A DNA stretch of 64,000 nucleotides from Vicinamibacteraceae bacterium. Its GTDB lineage: Bacteria; Planctomycetota; Phycisphaerae; Phycisphaerales; UBA5793. The stretch spans positions 16,588 through 80,587 of the forward strand of contig WYBR01000070.1 in the NCBI GenBank assembly GCA_011525805.1, in the 5' to 3' direction. Of the stretch, positions 42,361 to 51,779 are shown piece by piece. Under the pieces are notes generated by a model. That model did no database searches. It worked only from the letters and a program-made list of their open reading frames with translations, and was not told the origin of the DNA. Both the position numbers and the translations under genes were made by a program. The first letter of the stretch is position 1. Every line of letters begins with the position of its first letter.

Positions 42361-44832
42361 TCAGGGACCGTCAGGGGTTTCCGCCGGGGCGGTGCGAACC
42401 GGCTGGGAGTCGACGGCGAGCGGACAGACCCACCGGACCATCGTCACGCTGCGCGGATCGGCCTTGGCCTGCACGGCGCCGTCGATGCGCAACGGGTAGG
42501 GAATGGGACTGGCGTCGAGGAAGCCGGTGATGATCACGCACGGGCGAACGAGCCACGGCGTGAGATCCGCCTCGCGGCCGAGCCGGCGGGCGAACTGCGG
42601 CTGGGTGTTCTGCGGCGGCGGCGCCCACTGCGGCGGGTTGAGGGCGTTGAAGAACGTGAGCGCTTCGAGCGATCGCGTCACTTCGCGCGGGTTGAAAAAC
42701 TGGCGGAGGTCGGCGAGCGACCGGGCCGCGTCGCCGCCGATGGCGGTGAAGTAGCCGGTGTTGGGATGAGTGGCGAGGCTGCGGACTTCGAGTCCGCCGC
42801 CGGCGAGGGCGGCGAAGTCCAGCGGCTTGCCGGGCGGCCAGGCCGCGCCCCCGGAGTCCTTCCAGGCATAGACCTTCAGCCGCGTCGAGCCGCCCTCCCG
42901 ACCGGTCGGGCGGGGCAAGAAATTGGAGTAGAAATTGGAGACGTAGAACACCGTCACGTCCCGCAGCGTGCCCGGCAACTGGTGCGTCACCACGCCCCGC
43001 AACATCCCCTTCTCGTCGATGCGCGGCCGGTCCTGGTCTTGCGTGAAGTTCGGCATGCGCCAGCCGTCGCCGGGACCGTGCAGGGAGGAGACCAGCAGCG
43101 TCTTGCTCGTGCTCCGGGCCGGAGCGCGGAAGTGGCTCTGGTCGGAGGCGTCGACGAAGTAGCGCCGCACGTCGGGGAACTGCTGCGACCGCTCGCCCGG
43201 CGCCAGCAGCGAGCCGACGAGGTTGTAGCGGCGGTCGGTCCCCGCTTCGTCGGCGGAGGGGCGCACGTCGATGAGCCGGTCGCCGTAGCCGTTGAGCGCC
43301 ACGGTGAGGTAACTCGTCGATCGCTGGACGGCTCCGTCGGCGACGTGGTCGAGAAACGTGAGATGCACGGGGAGGATCTCGTTGGAGCGAAGCGCCGAGG
43401 CGCCGAGCCAACTCACCACCGTGAACATCGTCGCGATCCCCACGAACGCCGGCCAGTTGTAGCGCGCGAGGTGGCGGTAGCGCAGCAGGGTGAAGATGAG
43501 CGGCCCCGAGACGGCCCAGTAGACCACGAAGAGCACCAGCGCCAGCAGCAGGCCCCGGCCCGCCGCCGCCGAGAGGCGAATCTGCTGCGGAATGACGTCG
43601 CTGAGATTCGCCGAACTCCGCGAACTGCCCCGGGCGCTCTGCGAAGACGCGAGGACGTTGGTGTACTCGGTCTGGCCGGGCGTGTCCTGCCGCAGGCCGA
43701 GGATGTGGTTCCAGAAGACCTCGGCGTCGGGCAGGTTCAGCCCCGGGCGATTCAGCGCCGCGTCGGCGACGGGCACCCCGACGAGCGTTACGCGGCCGTG
43801 CCCGAGCGACTTCTGCACGACCACGGCGCGCCGCTGCGGCCGGGCCGAGGTCAGGTCCGGCAACTCGATCTCCATGAGCGGGATCGTCGTGCTCAGCGAC
43901 CACGACGTGCCCACCGGCTCGAAGGTGTGCAGGTTAATGACCGGGTAGCGAGGCTCGCGGGTGTCGGGAGGGACGGACTCAAGCCGTCCGAGGTGGCGCA
44001 GGAGTCCGCCGCTGCTCGTGTTGTCGCGCACCTCCAGCCCTTCGAGTCGCTGCACGATCACATCGGGCAGAACGCGGTCGAGGCGCGACGACTTCCACTC
44101 CTCGCCCACCTGCGGGAGCACGATGACAAAGTGGCCGCCGCGCTCGATCCAGTCTTCGATCGCGTCGGCCTGGTCGATGGAGAGGCGGGCCGGCTCGCCC
44201 TGCGTCCAGACGAGCGCGTCGAGCATTGCATAGCCCATCCACCGGTCGGGAAGATGCTCGACCTGGAGGTTGCTGAGAATCTCGACGGGCTCGTGCGCGG
44301 TCGGGGGCTGCTCGCGGCTGCTGGTGAAGATGTAGTCCGTGAGGTTGGCCGAACGCGACCCCACGACTCCGAAGATCGCGCGATCAGGCTCGCGCGGCTG
44401 GGAGGGGGGTGTGACGCGCGCGGCGGCGAGTTGCACGCCTCGCCGGTCGTCGGTGTAGTCGTAGACGATCACGTCCCAGATCGTCGAGACGTTGGCGTCG
44501 AAACGCGTCGGGAGGTAGATCGTAACGGTGTTGCGGCCGGGATTGAGCGCGACGACCTGGCTGAACTCGGCGACGTCGCCGTCCGCGTCGCGCTGCTCCC
44601 AGACGATGAGGGCGGGCTGCACGGGCTTGGCGCCGCTGTAGGCGATGAAGAGGCGCACCGGCGCCAGGCTTCCCGCCCGCCACGTGCCGCCGAGGCCGAA
44701 CAACTCGACCGTGACGCCGACGGACATGTCGCTGTCCTGCCCGGCCGCCCCGGCCGGCGCCACAAGGGCCGCGGCCGCGAGGGTCGCCGCAACGAAACGT
44801 CGCCAACGGAATGGCAGGCTCGAAGTCCTCAT
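42361..44832 (-). CDS. Large exported membrane protein associated with an ABC ATPase
   Basis: 823 residues. It starts with a signal peptide (RFVAATLAAAALVAPAGAAG). The N-terminal half contains beta-rich exported domains and a glutamine amidotransferase-like region (DAIEDWIERGGHFVIVLPQV). Membrane helices at about 425-450 (LLLALVLFVVYWAVSGPLIF) and 470-485 anchor it. The rest is beta-rich. This architecture resembles proteins paired with gliding-type ABC ATPases, but the match is only by pattern. The ABC gene follows 33 bases later, so the two are one operon. Confidence 0.65.
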   Translation of the reverse strand: MRTSSLPFRWRRFVAATLAAAALVAPAGAAGQDSDMSVGVTVELFGLGGTWRAGSLAPVRLFIAYSGAKPVQPALIVWEQRDADGDVAEFSQVVALNPGRNTVTIYLPTRFDANVSTIWDVIVYDYTDDRRGVQLAAARVTPPSQPREPDRAIFGVVGSRSANLTDYIFTSSREQPPTAHEPVEILSNLQVEHLPDRWMGYAMLDALVWTQGEPARLSIDQADAIEDWIERGGHFVIVLPQVGEEWKSSRLDRVLPDVIVQRLEGLEVRDNTSSGGLLRHLGRLESVPPDTREPRYPVINLHTFEPVGTSWSLSTTIPLMEIELPDLTSARPQRRAVVVQKSLGHGRVTLVGVPVADAALNRPGLNLPDAEVFWNHILGLRQDTPGQTEYTNVLASSQSARGSSRSSANLSDVIPQQIRLSAAAGRGLLLALVLFVVYWAVSGPLIFTLLRYRHLARYNWPAFVGIATMFTVVSWLGASALRSNEILPVHLTFLDHVADGAVQRSTSYLTVALNGYGDRLIDVRPSADEAGTDRRYNLVGSLLAPGERSQQFPDVRRYFVDASDQSHFRAPARSTSKTLLVSSLHGPGDGWRMPNFTQDQDRPRIDEKGMLRGVVTHQLPGTLRDVTVFYVSNFYSNFLPRPTGREGGSTRLKVYAWKDSGGAAWPPGKPLDFAALAGGGLEVRSLATHPNTGYFTAIGGDAARSLADLRQFFNPREVTRSLEALTFFNALNPPQWAPPPQNTQPQFARRLGREADLTPWLVRPCVIITGFLDASPIPYPLRIDGAVQAKADPRSVTMVRWVCPLAVDSQPVRTAPAETPDGP

Positions 44833-45177
44833 GTCACGTCGCCGGGCCGCCGTGGGGCGCGGCGACCTATTCTACGGCTCGCGGCGGGGCGATTACCGGG
44901 CTCGAGGGGACGAGTCGCAAGGTCTGCGCGCCTTCCCGCAGCCAAGACGCGGCCCGCCTCTCAGACGCACCCAGGCTGATTCACCCTGAGTTTCGATCCT
45001 GGTCTCGGCGAGCAAGTCCGCAGTGCGGGGGAGTGCGCCCGTGTCCGCCCTTCCTCTCTCTGCGGATCCGGGTTCGCGGCGTGCGGCCGGGCGAGGGGAA
45101 CGGCCCGGACTTCATTCCCAACAATCAGGCGTGATTGATCCGCCCGGCGCGGGCGCAATCATCACCCGGTTCACGGC
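44833..45177. other. Divergent promoter region between two ABC operons
   Basis: 345 bases between the minus-strand ABC pair and the plus-strand ABC pair. Open frames here are short and arginine-rich. No tRNA, repeat or clear operator was seen; promoters for both operons must lie here. Confidence 0.5.
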
Positions 45178-46212
45178 ATGACCGCTAGCGGCGAATCAAC
45201 CTCGGCCTCCAATGGCTGGTGCATCGACCTGCACCACGTGTCCAAGACCTACAAAGGCCGCATCCGCGCCCTCGACGGCGTGACGATGCAGGTGGCGCCG
45301 GGCGAAGTGTTCGGTCTGCTTGGGCCCAACGGCGCGGGCAAGAGCACCCTCGTCAAAATCATGATGACCGTTATCCGCGCCAGCCGCGCCGAGGGGCGCA
45401 TCCTCGGCCGGCCGGTGGGCGACAAGGACACGCTCCGCCGCGTCGGCTATCTCCCCGAGCATCACCGCTTCCCGACCTATCTCACCGGCGAGCAGGCGCT
45501 GCACTTCTACGCGGCGCTGTGCGGCGTGTCGCGCGCCGACCGTCGCCGCCGGGCCGGCGCCCTCCTCGAACGCGTCGGAATGTCAAAGTGGGGCGCCACG
45601 AAGATCGGCAGTTACTCCAAGGGCATGATGCAGCGCATCGGCCTCGCGCAGGCGCTCATGAACGATCCCACCCTCGTGGTGCTCGACGAGCCGACCGATG
45701 GCGTCGATCCCGTCGGCCGCAAGGAGATCCGCGACGTGCTGGCGCAACTCCGCCGCGAGGGGCGCACCGTGTTTCTCAACTCCCATCTGCTCAGCGAAGT
45801 CGAGATGGTCTGCAACCGCGTGGCCATCCTGGTGCAGGGCAGGGTGGCGACGCAGGGCACGCTCGAGGAACTGACGCGCGAGTCGAAGCGCTACGAGATC
45901 GAGTACGCCGGGCCGGAGTACGCCTGGCTGGGCGAGTTCCGCGGCGCGACGAGCCGGCCCGTCGCGGAAGGTCAGCGGAGGATCATCGCGCTGCCGGGGA
46001 CGGATGCCGCCGCGGCGCAACCGATCATCGATCGGCTGCGCGCCGACAAGGCGGTGATCCACCGCTGCCAGGCGTGCGGCGAGTCGCTCGAGGACCTCTT
46101 CATCCGTTCGGTGGTCGATCCCGCGACGGGCAAGGCGCGGCCGCCGGGCGCGGCGGACGGGCGATCAGCGCTGCCCGCCGCCTCCGCGATCGCAGGAGGG
46201 AGCGCCGCATGA
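45178..46212 (+). CDS. ABC transporter ATP-binding protein
   Basis: 344 residues with Walker A GPNGAGKSTLVKI, signature SYSKGMMQRIGLAQ, Walker B LVVLDEPTDGVDP and LNSHLLSEVEMVC. The C-terminal 90 residues hold a regulatory domain that includes a CQACGESLEDLFI segment. Its stop overlaps the permease start (ATGA), so the two are coupled. Substrate unknown. Confidence 0.92.
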   Translation: MTASGESTSASNGWCIDLHHVSKTYKGRIRALDGVTMQVAPGEVFGLLGPNGAGKSTLVKIMMTVIRASRAEGRILGRPVGDKDTLRRVGYLPEHHRFPTYLTGEQALHFYAALCGVSRADRRRRAGALLERVGMSKWGATKIGSYSKGMMQRIGLAQALMNDPTLVVLDEPTDGVDPVGRKEIRDVLAQLRREGRTVFLNSHLLSEVEMVCNRVAILVQGRVATQGTLEELTRESKRYEIEYAGPEYAWLGEFRGATSRPVAEGQRRIIALPGTDAAAAQPIIDRLRADKAVIHRCQACGESLEDLFIRSVVDPATGKARPPGAADGRSALPAASAIAGGSAA

Positions 46213-47369
46213 GCGCCGTCCTCGCCATCCTCGTCGATTCCTACCGCGAACTCATCGCCAAGAAACTCTTCTGGTTCGTGCTGGCGATCTCGCTGCTCAT
46301 TGTCGTCTCGTTCGGCTCGATCGGATTCAACGACCGCGGGATCAGCATCGGCTACGGGCTGCACACGTTCGAGGTCGAGTTGCTGCGCGAGGGCAGCCCC
46401 TACGTCGTGCCTTTCATGGACATGATCTTCGCCAGCGGAATCGTCGGCCTGTGGCTCGGATGGGGGGCGATCATCCTCGCGCTGGTCTCGACGGCGGAGA
46501 TCTTCCCGAACTTCCTCGCCGGCGGGGCGATCGACCTCGTGCTCAGCAAGCCGGTGCGGCGGACGACGGTCTTCTTCACGAAGTACCTCGGCGGCCTGCT
46601 CTTCGTGCTCCTCCAGGTGGCGATCTTCTGCGTCGGCACGCTGCTGGTGATGCGCTGGCGCGTCGGCGAGTGGCGCTGGGGCGTGCTCCTGGCCGTTCCC
46701 GTCATCGTGCTCATCTTCAGTTACCTCTATTCGGTGATGGTGCTCTTCAACGTGCTGACTCGCTCGACGCTGCCCTCGCTCGTGCTGACGATCCTGGCCT
46801 GGCTTGGATTGTTCACGCTGGCCACCACGGAGGGCATCCTTCTTGGACAGTTGCGCATTCCGGCGGAAGTCGACCGCGACGCGTATGCGAAACGAGTCGA
46901 GTGGTACGAAGATCGGATTGAAGAAGCGGTCGCGGCCGACGACGGCGACCTCGCGGCGCGGTACCGGGCGCGCATGCGCGGCGACGCGGCGAGCCTCGAC
47001 GAGACGCAGCGGCGGGTGGACAAGTGGACGCCGATCCACGAAGCGGCGCGCCTGACGATGCTCCTGCTTCCCAAGACCTCGGCGACCGGCGGGCTCGTGC
47101 AGCGGCGTCTGCAGTCCGACTCGGGCATGACGATGACGCAGTTCATGGCCGCGATGCAGGGACAGGAACTGCCGCCCCCGCCTCCGCCGGACGCGGTGGA
47201 GGAGGAGTCGCGCCACGATCAGCGCCGCCGACGCGAGCAGGAAATCCTGCGCCGCACGGAAGAATACCAGAATCGCCAGCCGTGGTGGATGATCATCGGC
47301 TCGTCGCTGCTCTTCGAGGCGGCCGTCCTGCTCATCGCGTGCTTCATCTTCGTGCGCCGCGACAGTTGA
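46209..47369 (+). CDS. ABC-2 type permease subunit
   Basis: 386 residues with six or so membrane helices: one near residue 20 (FWFVLAISLLIVVSFGSIGF), a group at 75-185, and a last one at 360-380 (SSLLFEAAVLLIACFIFVRR). A long charged cytoplasmic loop at about 205-355 holds a helical, proline-rich segment (PPPPPPDAVEEE). It starts inside the stop of the ATPase gene and completes that exporter. Substrate unknown. Confidence 0.82.
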   Translation: MSAVLAILVDSYRELIAKKLFWFVLAISLLIVVSFGSIGFNDRGISIGYGLHTFEVELLREGSPYVVPFMDMIFASGIVGLWLGWGAIILALVSTAEIFPNFLAGGAIDLVLSKPVRRTTVFFTKYLGGLLFVLLQVAIFCVGTLLVMRWRVGEWRWGVLLAVPVIVLIFSYLYSVMVLFNVLTRSTLPSLVLTILAWLGLFTLATTEGILLGQLRIPAEVDRDAYAKRVEWYEDRIEEAVAADDGDLAARYRARMRGDAASLDETQRRVDKWTPIHEAARLTMLLLPKTSATGGLVQRRLQSDSGMTMTQFMAAMQGQELPPPPPPDAVEEESRHDQRRRREQEILRRTEEYQNRQPWWMIIGSSLLFEAAVLLIACFIFVRRDS

Positions 47370-47419
47370 GCAGGCGCCGGAGCATCAGACATCGAACCCG
47401 CCTCCGCCGTCCCTTCCTC

Positions 47420-47445
47420 AAGCGAGCCCGCCTGCGCGCTCGCTT
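47420..47445. terminator. Hairpin between convergent genes
   Basis: AAGCGAGC (47420-47427) and GCTCGCTT (47438-47445) are perfect arms in the 83-base gap between two convergent genes. No long T-run. Confidence 0.45.
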
Positions 47446-47452
47446 GCGCCTC

Positions 47453-48394
47453 TCACGTGAGTTCCTCCCAGACGCTCAGGCCGTGCTGCACGAGATAAGA
47501 CGCCAGAGCGACGATGGTGGTGAGCAGTGTGGCCGTCAGCGTGGCGTCAGGCAGGCGCAGGTAGTCGCGGCAGACGACTCGCCACCAGTGCCAGGTCCAG
47601 AGAACGGCGATCGCCCACACGGGGCGGACGGTCTCGACGAACACGAGTTTCGCCCAGTGATCGCCGCGGGCGATCGGCACAATCCGCCAGTCGCCCGGCC
47701 GCATCCACCGCGGCGTGTCCTGCGCGAAGATGAAGAACCACGCGGACTGGACAAGAGAAAGGAGAAGGACGATGGAGGCGAGGCCGATGAGCAGGTACAG
47801 CCACTGGCGGACGACGTGCGCCGGTCGGACGCGCACTCGCTGCAGCGACGCCGGAATCACAAGAAACGCGAGCGGCGCGAGAAGCGCCACCGTGGCGACG
47901 AAGACGGCGAAGTCCTGCGCCTCCATTCGCACGATGCCGCCATACCCGTGCGGAAAGCGACTGCTCCACCACGCTCGGCCCCGCAGAACGCCGGCGTTGA
48001 GCATCGCGTAGAAGAGGCCGAACAGGCGAATCGGCGCGATGGTGAGCGCCAGCGTCGCCAGCAGCAGCACGAGCGGCCAGAGGCGCACCGGATGCATGAG
48101 GGTGATCTCGCGCGTCAATCGTCCGGGCCGGCAGGACGCGAGCATAGTGCGCGCGGCGCTGAAGAGGTGCAGCCGCCGCCACTGGTGCTCGAAGAGCCAG
48201 GGGTGCAGGCGCTGGCGGAACATCCACGACCACTCGAATTCGAGCCCGCACTCGGCGCAGCGGCCCTCCATCGGACACGACTCGCGCCACGAGGCGATCG
48301 CGCCGCGCAGGTCATAGCCGCAGCGCGGGCAGAGGACCTCTTCGCTCACGCTGCGGTCGAGGCGCTCGGGATGGTCGTCGGTCTGGGAAGGCAC
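47453..48394 (-). CDS. Zinc-ribbon membrane protein (paralogue 2)
   Basis: 313 residues from a GTG at 48394 that overlaps the stop of its paralogue (TAGTG). The N-terminal zinc ribbon has LCPRCGYDLRGA and CAECGLEFEWSWMF. About five membrane helices follow (for example LWPLVLLLATLALTIAPIRL and WLYLLIGLASIVLLLSLVQS). The C-terminal CRDYLRLPDATLTATLLTTI recurs in the paralogue. This ribbon plus helix layout is frequent in Phycisphaerae genomes; the role is unknown. Confidence 0.75.
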   Translation of the reverse strand: MPSQTDDHPERLDRSVSEEVLCPRCGYDLRGAIASWRESCPMEGRCAECGLEFEWSWMFRQRLHPWLFEHQWRRLHLFSAARTMLASCRPGRLTREITLMHPVRLWPLVLLLATLALTIAPIRLFGLFYAMLNAGVLRGRAWWSSRFPHGYGGIVRMEAQDFAVFVATVALLAPLAFLVIPASLQRVRVRPAHVVRQWLYLLIGLASIVLLLSLVQSAWFFIFAQDTPRWMRPGDWRIVPIARGDHWAKLVFVETVRPVWAIAVLWTWHWWRVVCRDYLRLPDATLTATLLTTIVALASYLVQHGLSVWEELT

Positions 48395-49380
48395 TACAGG
48401 TTGTCCACCCACCATTCCAGATGACCCAGGAGCCGGGCGGACAGCACGAAAGCGACCAGCACGATGAGGCCGCTGAGGACCGTAAGCAACGCCGCCACGA
48501 GCCGGCCGTCCGGCAACCGAAGGTAGCGGCGGCACGCGACATCCCACCACCACCACGCGAACGGGGCGAAGACCAGTGGCAGCGTGGGCACGAAGCCGAT
48601 GGTCAGGGGAAACTCCCACGGGTAGTAATCGAACGCGCGCTCGAAGAGCAGGAGCGTCGTGGCGGCGTTGGCGAGATGCGCCACGCACTGCACGAGCGCC
48701 AGGGCGAGCACGGGCAGCGTCATCCACGCCAGGCCGTAGAGGGCGATCCGCTGGATGTGCGCGCGGCGCACCCGCGCCTTGCGAAGCGAAACGGGGATCA
48801 GGAAAAAGCACAGCGCCATCGCCGGCATCCACAGCAGAATGAAGAGGTACGCGGCGGGCACCGGATAGATCACGAGCCAGTCGACGGACATCGAGTACCA
48901 GCGATCCGTGCTCCACAGCGCATCGATAAGCACGTCAAACAGGGTGAAGTATCCTCCTCCGCCTCCGTATCGACGATGTTCGGCCGAGGCCAGCGCCACG
49001 CCGCCGAGGACTCGAAACCACAGCGGCATCACCAGCAGAAACACGACGAGCGCCGCCGCCGGCCGCAGGTACGAGGGATGCTCCAGGCGGACCGCGGACC
49101 AGAAGCGATGAGGCTGAAAGAGGCGGATCGACGTGAGCCAGGCGCTGACGAACGACCGCCGTTTCCAGTGATACTCGATCAGCCAGGGGTGTTCCTCGCG
49201 AACGAAGATTGACCGCCATTCAAACTCGAGGCCGCACTCGGCGCAGCGGCCCTCGACGGGGCAGGCGTCGCGCCAGGCGGAGACGGCGCCGCGCAGGTCG
49301 TAGTCGCACCGTGGGCAGAGGAGGTCGCCGCGGCTCGCGGGGTCGGGCGGGTCGGAGTGTCCGGCGCCGGGCGCAGGCAT
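48394..49380 (-). CDS. Zinc-ribbon membrane protein (paralogue 1)
   Basis: 328 residues. The zinc ribbon is LCPRCDYDLRGAVSAW then CAECGLEFEW. Membrane helices follow, including RPAAALVVFLLVMPLWFRVL and LYGLAWMTLPVLALALVQCV. The end CRRYLRLPDGRLVAALLTVL is shared with the next gene, showing tandem duplication. A glycine/tyrosine stretch (RYGGGGGY) lies between helices. Function unknown. Confidence 0.75.
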   Translation of the reverse strand: MPAPGAGHSDPPDPASRGDLLCPRCDYDLRGAVSAWRDACPVEGRCAECGLEFEWRSIFVREEHPWLIEYHWKRRSFVSAWLTSIRLFQPHRFWSAVRLEHPSYLRPAAALVVFLLVMPLWFRVLGGVALASAEHRRYGGGGGYFTLFDVLIDALWSTDRWYSMSVDWLVIYPVPAAYLFILLWMPAMALCFFLIPVSLRKARVRRAHIQRIALYGLAWMTLPVLALALVQCVAHLANAATTLLLFERAFDYYPWEFPLTIGFVPTLPLVFAPFAWWWWDVACRRYLRLPDGRLVAALLTVLSGLIVLVAFVLSARLLGHLEWWVDNL

Positions 49381-49498
49381 GGCGGTGTCCTCAAGCGCAT
49401 CATACCACGATCGCGGGATCCGGAAGCGACCCGGGGCCGATTGCGTCTTCGCCTCCGGAGCGCGATGCGCCGAAGTCGGTCAACGCATAAACTCACCC

Positions 49499-50035
49499 AT
49501 GACGCGCTCCGCCTCGCCACGACGCATCGCCATCCTCTCAACCGGCGGCACCATCGAGAAAACTTACAACGCCAGCGACGGCACCCTCGCCAACCAGCGC
49601 TCCGTTCTCGAAATCATGCTCGCTTCGCTCGTGCTGCACGGAGTCACGATTGACCGCTTTCCCGTGATGAACAAGGATTCGCTGGAGATGACCGACGCCG
49701 ATCACGAGTGCATCGCCGAGGCCGCGGCTCAGCAGCAGGCAATGCACGACGGCATCATCATCACCCACGGCACCGACCGGCTGCAATACACCGGCGAGCG
49801 CCTGGTGCAGCGCCTCGGGCAGCGGCCGCGCGTGCCCATCATTCTCACCGGGGCGATGCGGCCCTATGAACTGCGCAACACCGACGCGATGCAGAACCTC
49901 ACCGAGGCGCTGCTGGCGGTGCAACTCGTCGAGCCGGGCGTCTACGTCGCCATGCACAACCGCGTCCTGCGCTTCCCCGGCGTGGTGAAGGACGCGGCGA
50001 ACCTGACGTTCACCTACGCCGGGAACGCGGGGTAG
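49499..50035 (+). CDS. Asparaginase-like protein, N-terminal domain only
   Basis: 178 residues. The first active-site threonine is in ILSTGGTIEKTYN and the second in IITHGTDRLQYTG; LTGAMRPYELRNTDAMQNLT holds the lysine-equivalent region. It covers only the N-terminal domain; full L-asparaginases have about 330 residues, with a C-terminal domain completing the dimer. Short one-domain members of the family exist, so this may be complete. The ribosome binding site is weak. Confidence 0.8.
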   Translation: MTRSASPRRIAILSTGGTIEKTYNASDGTLANQRSVLEIMLASLVLHGVTIDRFPVMNKDSLEMTDADHECIAEAAAQQQAMHDGIIITHGTDRLQYTGERLVQRLGQRPRVPIILTGAMRPYELRNTDAMQNLTEALLAVQLVEPGVYVAMHNRVLRFPGVVKDAANLTFTYAGNAG

Positions 50036-50081
50036 CCGCGAGGGCGCGTAACCCCACGGGGACCCGCATCATCCTACCGGC

Positions 50082-50816
50082 ATGGCCCTGATTGAACCCG
50101 CTCACCACGAGAGCGCACCGATCCTCGCATTGACGGACCTTCCCGCGCTCGCGGACCTCATCGCGCAGCGAAGAAACCGTGCGCCCGCGGACCGCGCGCT
50201 GCTCGTGGGCGTCAGCGGCATTGACGGCTCGGGCAAGGGGCACTTCGCCGCCCTGCTCGCCGCGCAACTGCACGCGCGCGGCCTGCGGGCCGCCAACATC
50301 AACATCGACGGCTTCCTCGCGCTGCCCGATGTGCGCTTCAGCCCCATCGACACGGCACGTCACTTCTACGAGCATGCGCTGCGGCTCGACGAGATGTTCG
50401 ACCGCCTCGTCCTGCCCCTGCGCCAGCAAAGATCGGTCTCGATCGAAGCCGACTTCGCCCCGCCGGAGTCAAACGCGACGCAGTACCGCCTCCATCGGTA
50501 CGAGTACCGCGACGTGGACGTGATCGTCCTCGAAGGCATCTTCCTCTTCAAGAGGCAATATCGTGACCACCATGACCTGCGCGTGTGGATCGACTGCTCG
50601 TTCGAGACGGCTCTTGAGCGGGCGCTGGCGCGGAACCAGGAGGGACTGCCGCCCGACGAGATCATGCGCGAGTACGACACGATTTACTTTCCGGCCCAGC
50701 GGCTGCACGCTGAACTCGACCGGCCGCGCGAGTCGGCGGAGGTGATCGTGCTCAATGATCTGCGGCTGGAGCGTCAGGGCGTCGTTGCGGCGCGCGCCGA
50801 AGCCCACGTTCAATGA
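50082..50816 (+). CDS. Uridine kinase-like P-loop kinase
   Basis: 244 residues. P-loop GVSGIDGSGKGHFAALL, substrate-binding INIDGFLALPDVRF, and VIVLEGIFLFKRQYRDHHDL match the uridine kinase/phosphoribulokinase group. Members phosphorylate nucleosides or other small alcohols; the substrate is not certain. It follows the asparaginase-like gene after 46 bases on the same strand. The last codons are part of a terminator hairpin. Confidence 0.78.
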   Translation: MALIEPAHHESAPILALTDLPALADLIAQRRNRAPADRALLVGVSGIDGSGKGHFAALLAAQLHARGLRAANINIDGFLALPDVRFSPIDTARHFYEHALRLDEMFDRLVLPLRQQRSVSIEADFAPPESNATQYRLHRYEYRDVDVIVLEGIFLFKRQYRDHHDLRVWIDCSFETALERALARNQEGLPPDEIMREYDTIYFPAQRLHAELDRPRESAEVIVLNDLRLERQGVVAARAEAHVQ

Positions 50817-50829
50817 ACGTGGGTTTCGG
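50797..50829. terminator. Bidirectional terminator between the kinase and osmC
   Basis: A 15-base stem (50797-50811 with 50815-50829, one G-T pair) around a 3-base loop, with T/A-rich arm ends, overlaps the kinase stop and faces the end of the convergent OsmC gene. Confidence 0.7.
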
Positions 50830-50855
50830 CGGGGCGCGGCGCCGGTTCGCGCGGA

Positions 50856-51416
50856 TCAGTCTTCGATGACCAGATCGGCGCGGAGGGGGATGCCGTTGGC
50901 CATGTTGAAGTAGTTGGGGCTGGTGGCGATCATCGCCTCGTGCGCCTTGCGGTACTGCTCGGGCGTGCCGTCGCCCTTCACGCGGATGGTGTAGTGGATC
51001 TCCTCGTAGCCGGGCTTGACCTTCGTGTCGATGCCGAGGAAGCCGCGCAGGTCGAGTTGCCCGCGCGACTCGAACACGAGCGACTCGAGTTGCACGCCCT
51101 GGAGCGAGCAGACGGCGACGAAGGTGTTGAGCATGCAGGCGTTCATCGCCGCGAGGAGGTACTCCTGCGGGTTGGCGCTCTGGTCGCCGCCGCACAGTTC
51201 GCGCGGCTCGTCGATGTCGATGGTGAAGAGGTGCTTGAGGCTTCGCCCGCCGAGCGACCAACTCGTCACGCGGGTCTCGCTGTTCATCGCGTGCTTCCAT
51301 TGCGTGGCGACGCGGAAATCGGCCACGCCCTTGCCGTGGTCCTGCTTGATCTCGCGCACGAGGCTTTTGATCGCGTCGGTGTCGATGCCGTTGATGGGGG
51401 ACGTTGCGGTCGTCAT
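50856..51416 (-). CDS. OsmC-family peroxiredoxin-like protein
   Basis: 186 residues from an ATG with AGAGGA upstream. The OsmC core is seen in SANPQEYLLAAMNACMLNTF, which carries one reactive cysteine, and in VCSLQGVQLESLVF. OsmC/Ohr proteins reduce organic hydroperoxides. The second redox cysteine is at AVCSLQG. The gene is divergent from a TetR regulator, so oxidant or solvent-responsive control by that regulator is likely. Confidence 0.85.
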   Translation of the reverse strand: MTTATSPINGIDTDAIKSLVREIKQDHGKGVADFRVATQWKHAMNSETRVTSWSLGGRSLKHLFTIDIDEPRELCGGDQSANPQEYLLAAMNACMLNTFVAVCSLQGVQLESLVFESRGQLDLRGFLGIDTKVKPGYEEIHYTIRVKGDGTPEQYRKAHEAMIATSPNYFNMANGIPLRADLVIED

Positions 51417-51559
51417 GATTCGTTTCCTCTCATTCATGCGGGTTGGGGACTTCGTTTCAGTCACATCACTGCACGTGCATTTCCAATCGGTTTCGCAGCG
51501 TCGCGGCCGCGTCCGGCATTGGTTTCGTCAAAGATACGTTGCGTGTTGCGTGCGACAAG

Positions 51560-51618
51560 TGAACTACCGGTTCACCAGGAGTGGACTGCTGGTCAACTCG
51601 AGGTTGACCGGCGGTCAA
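51560..51618. promoter_or_regulatory. Operator-like inverted repeats between osmC and tetR
   Basis: TGAAC-5-GTTCA (51560-51574), GGTCAAC-TCGAG-GTTGACC (51591-51609) and TTGACC-GGC-GGTCAA (51604-51618). The half-site GGTCAA occurs three times. They lie in the 330-base divergent gap (51417-51746), the expected place for TetR binding; nothing else was seen in that gap. Confidence 0.65.
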
Positions 51619-51779
51619 GCCGCGCCGCTTTGCGGCGTAGACTTGTGAGGGGTGGCAGGGCCTGGCGCTTCGCCTGGCTATTCCGAATGGGCCGGCATGC
51701 TCGTTTACGCCTGCCGCGAAGTCATAGCGACGCGAAGCGCGACGCCATGCCACCCGACGCTGAGACCGCGGAGACAAGC

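Noticed and set aside
41632..44979. Plus-strand open frame of more than 1100 codons
   Set aside because: It lies opposite the ABC ATPase and large membrane protein, which have clear motifs. Its composition (VEER/DVGVDR-type text) is that of a shadow.
44833..45177. Small proteins in the divergent gap
   Set aside because: Short arginine/proline-rich frames without ribosome binding sites.
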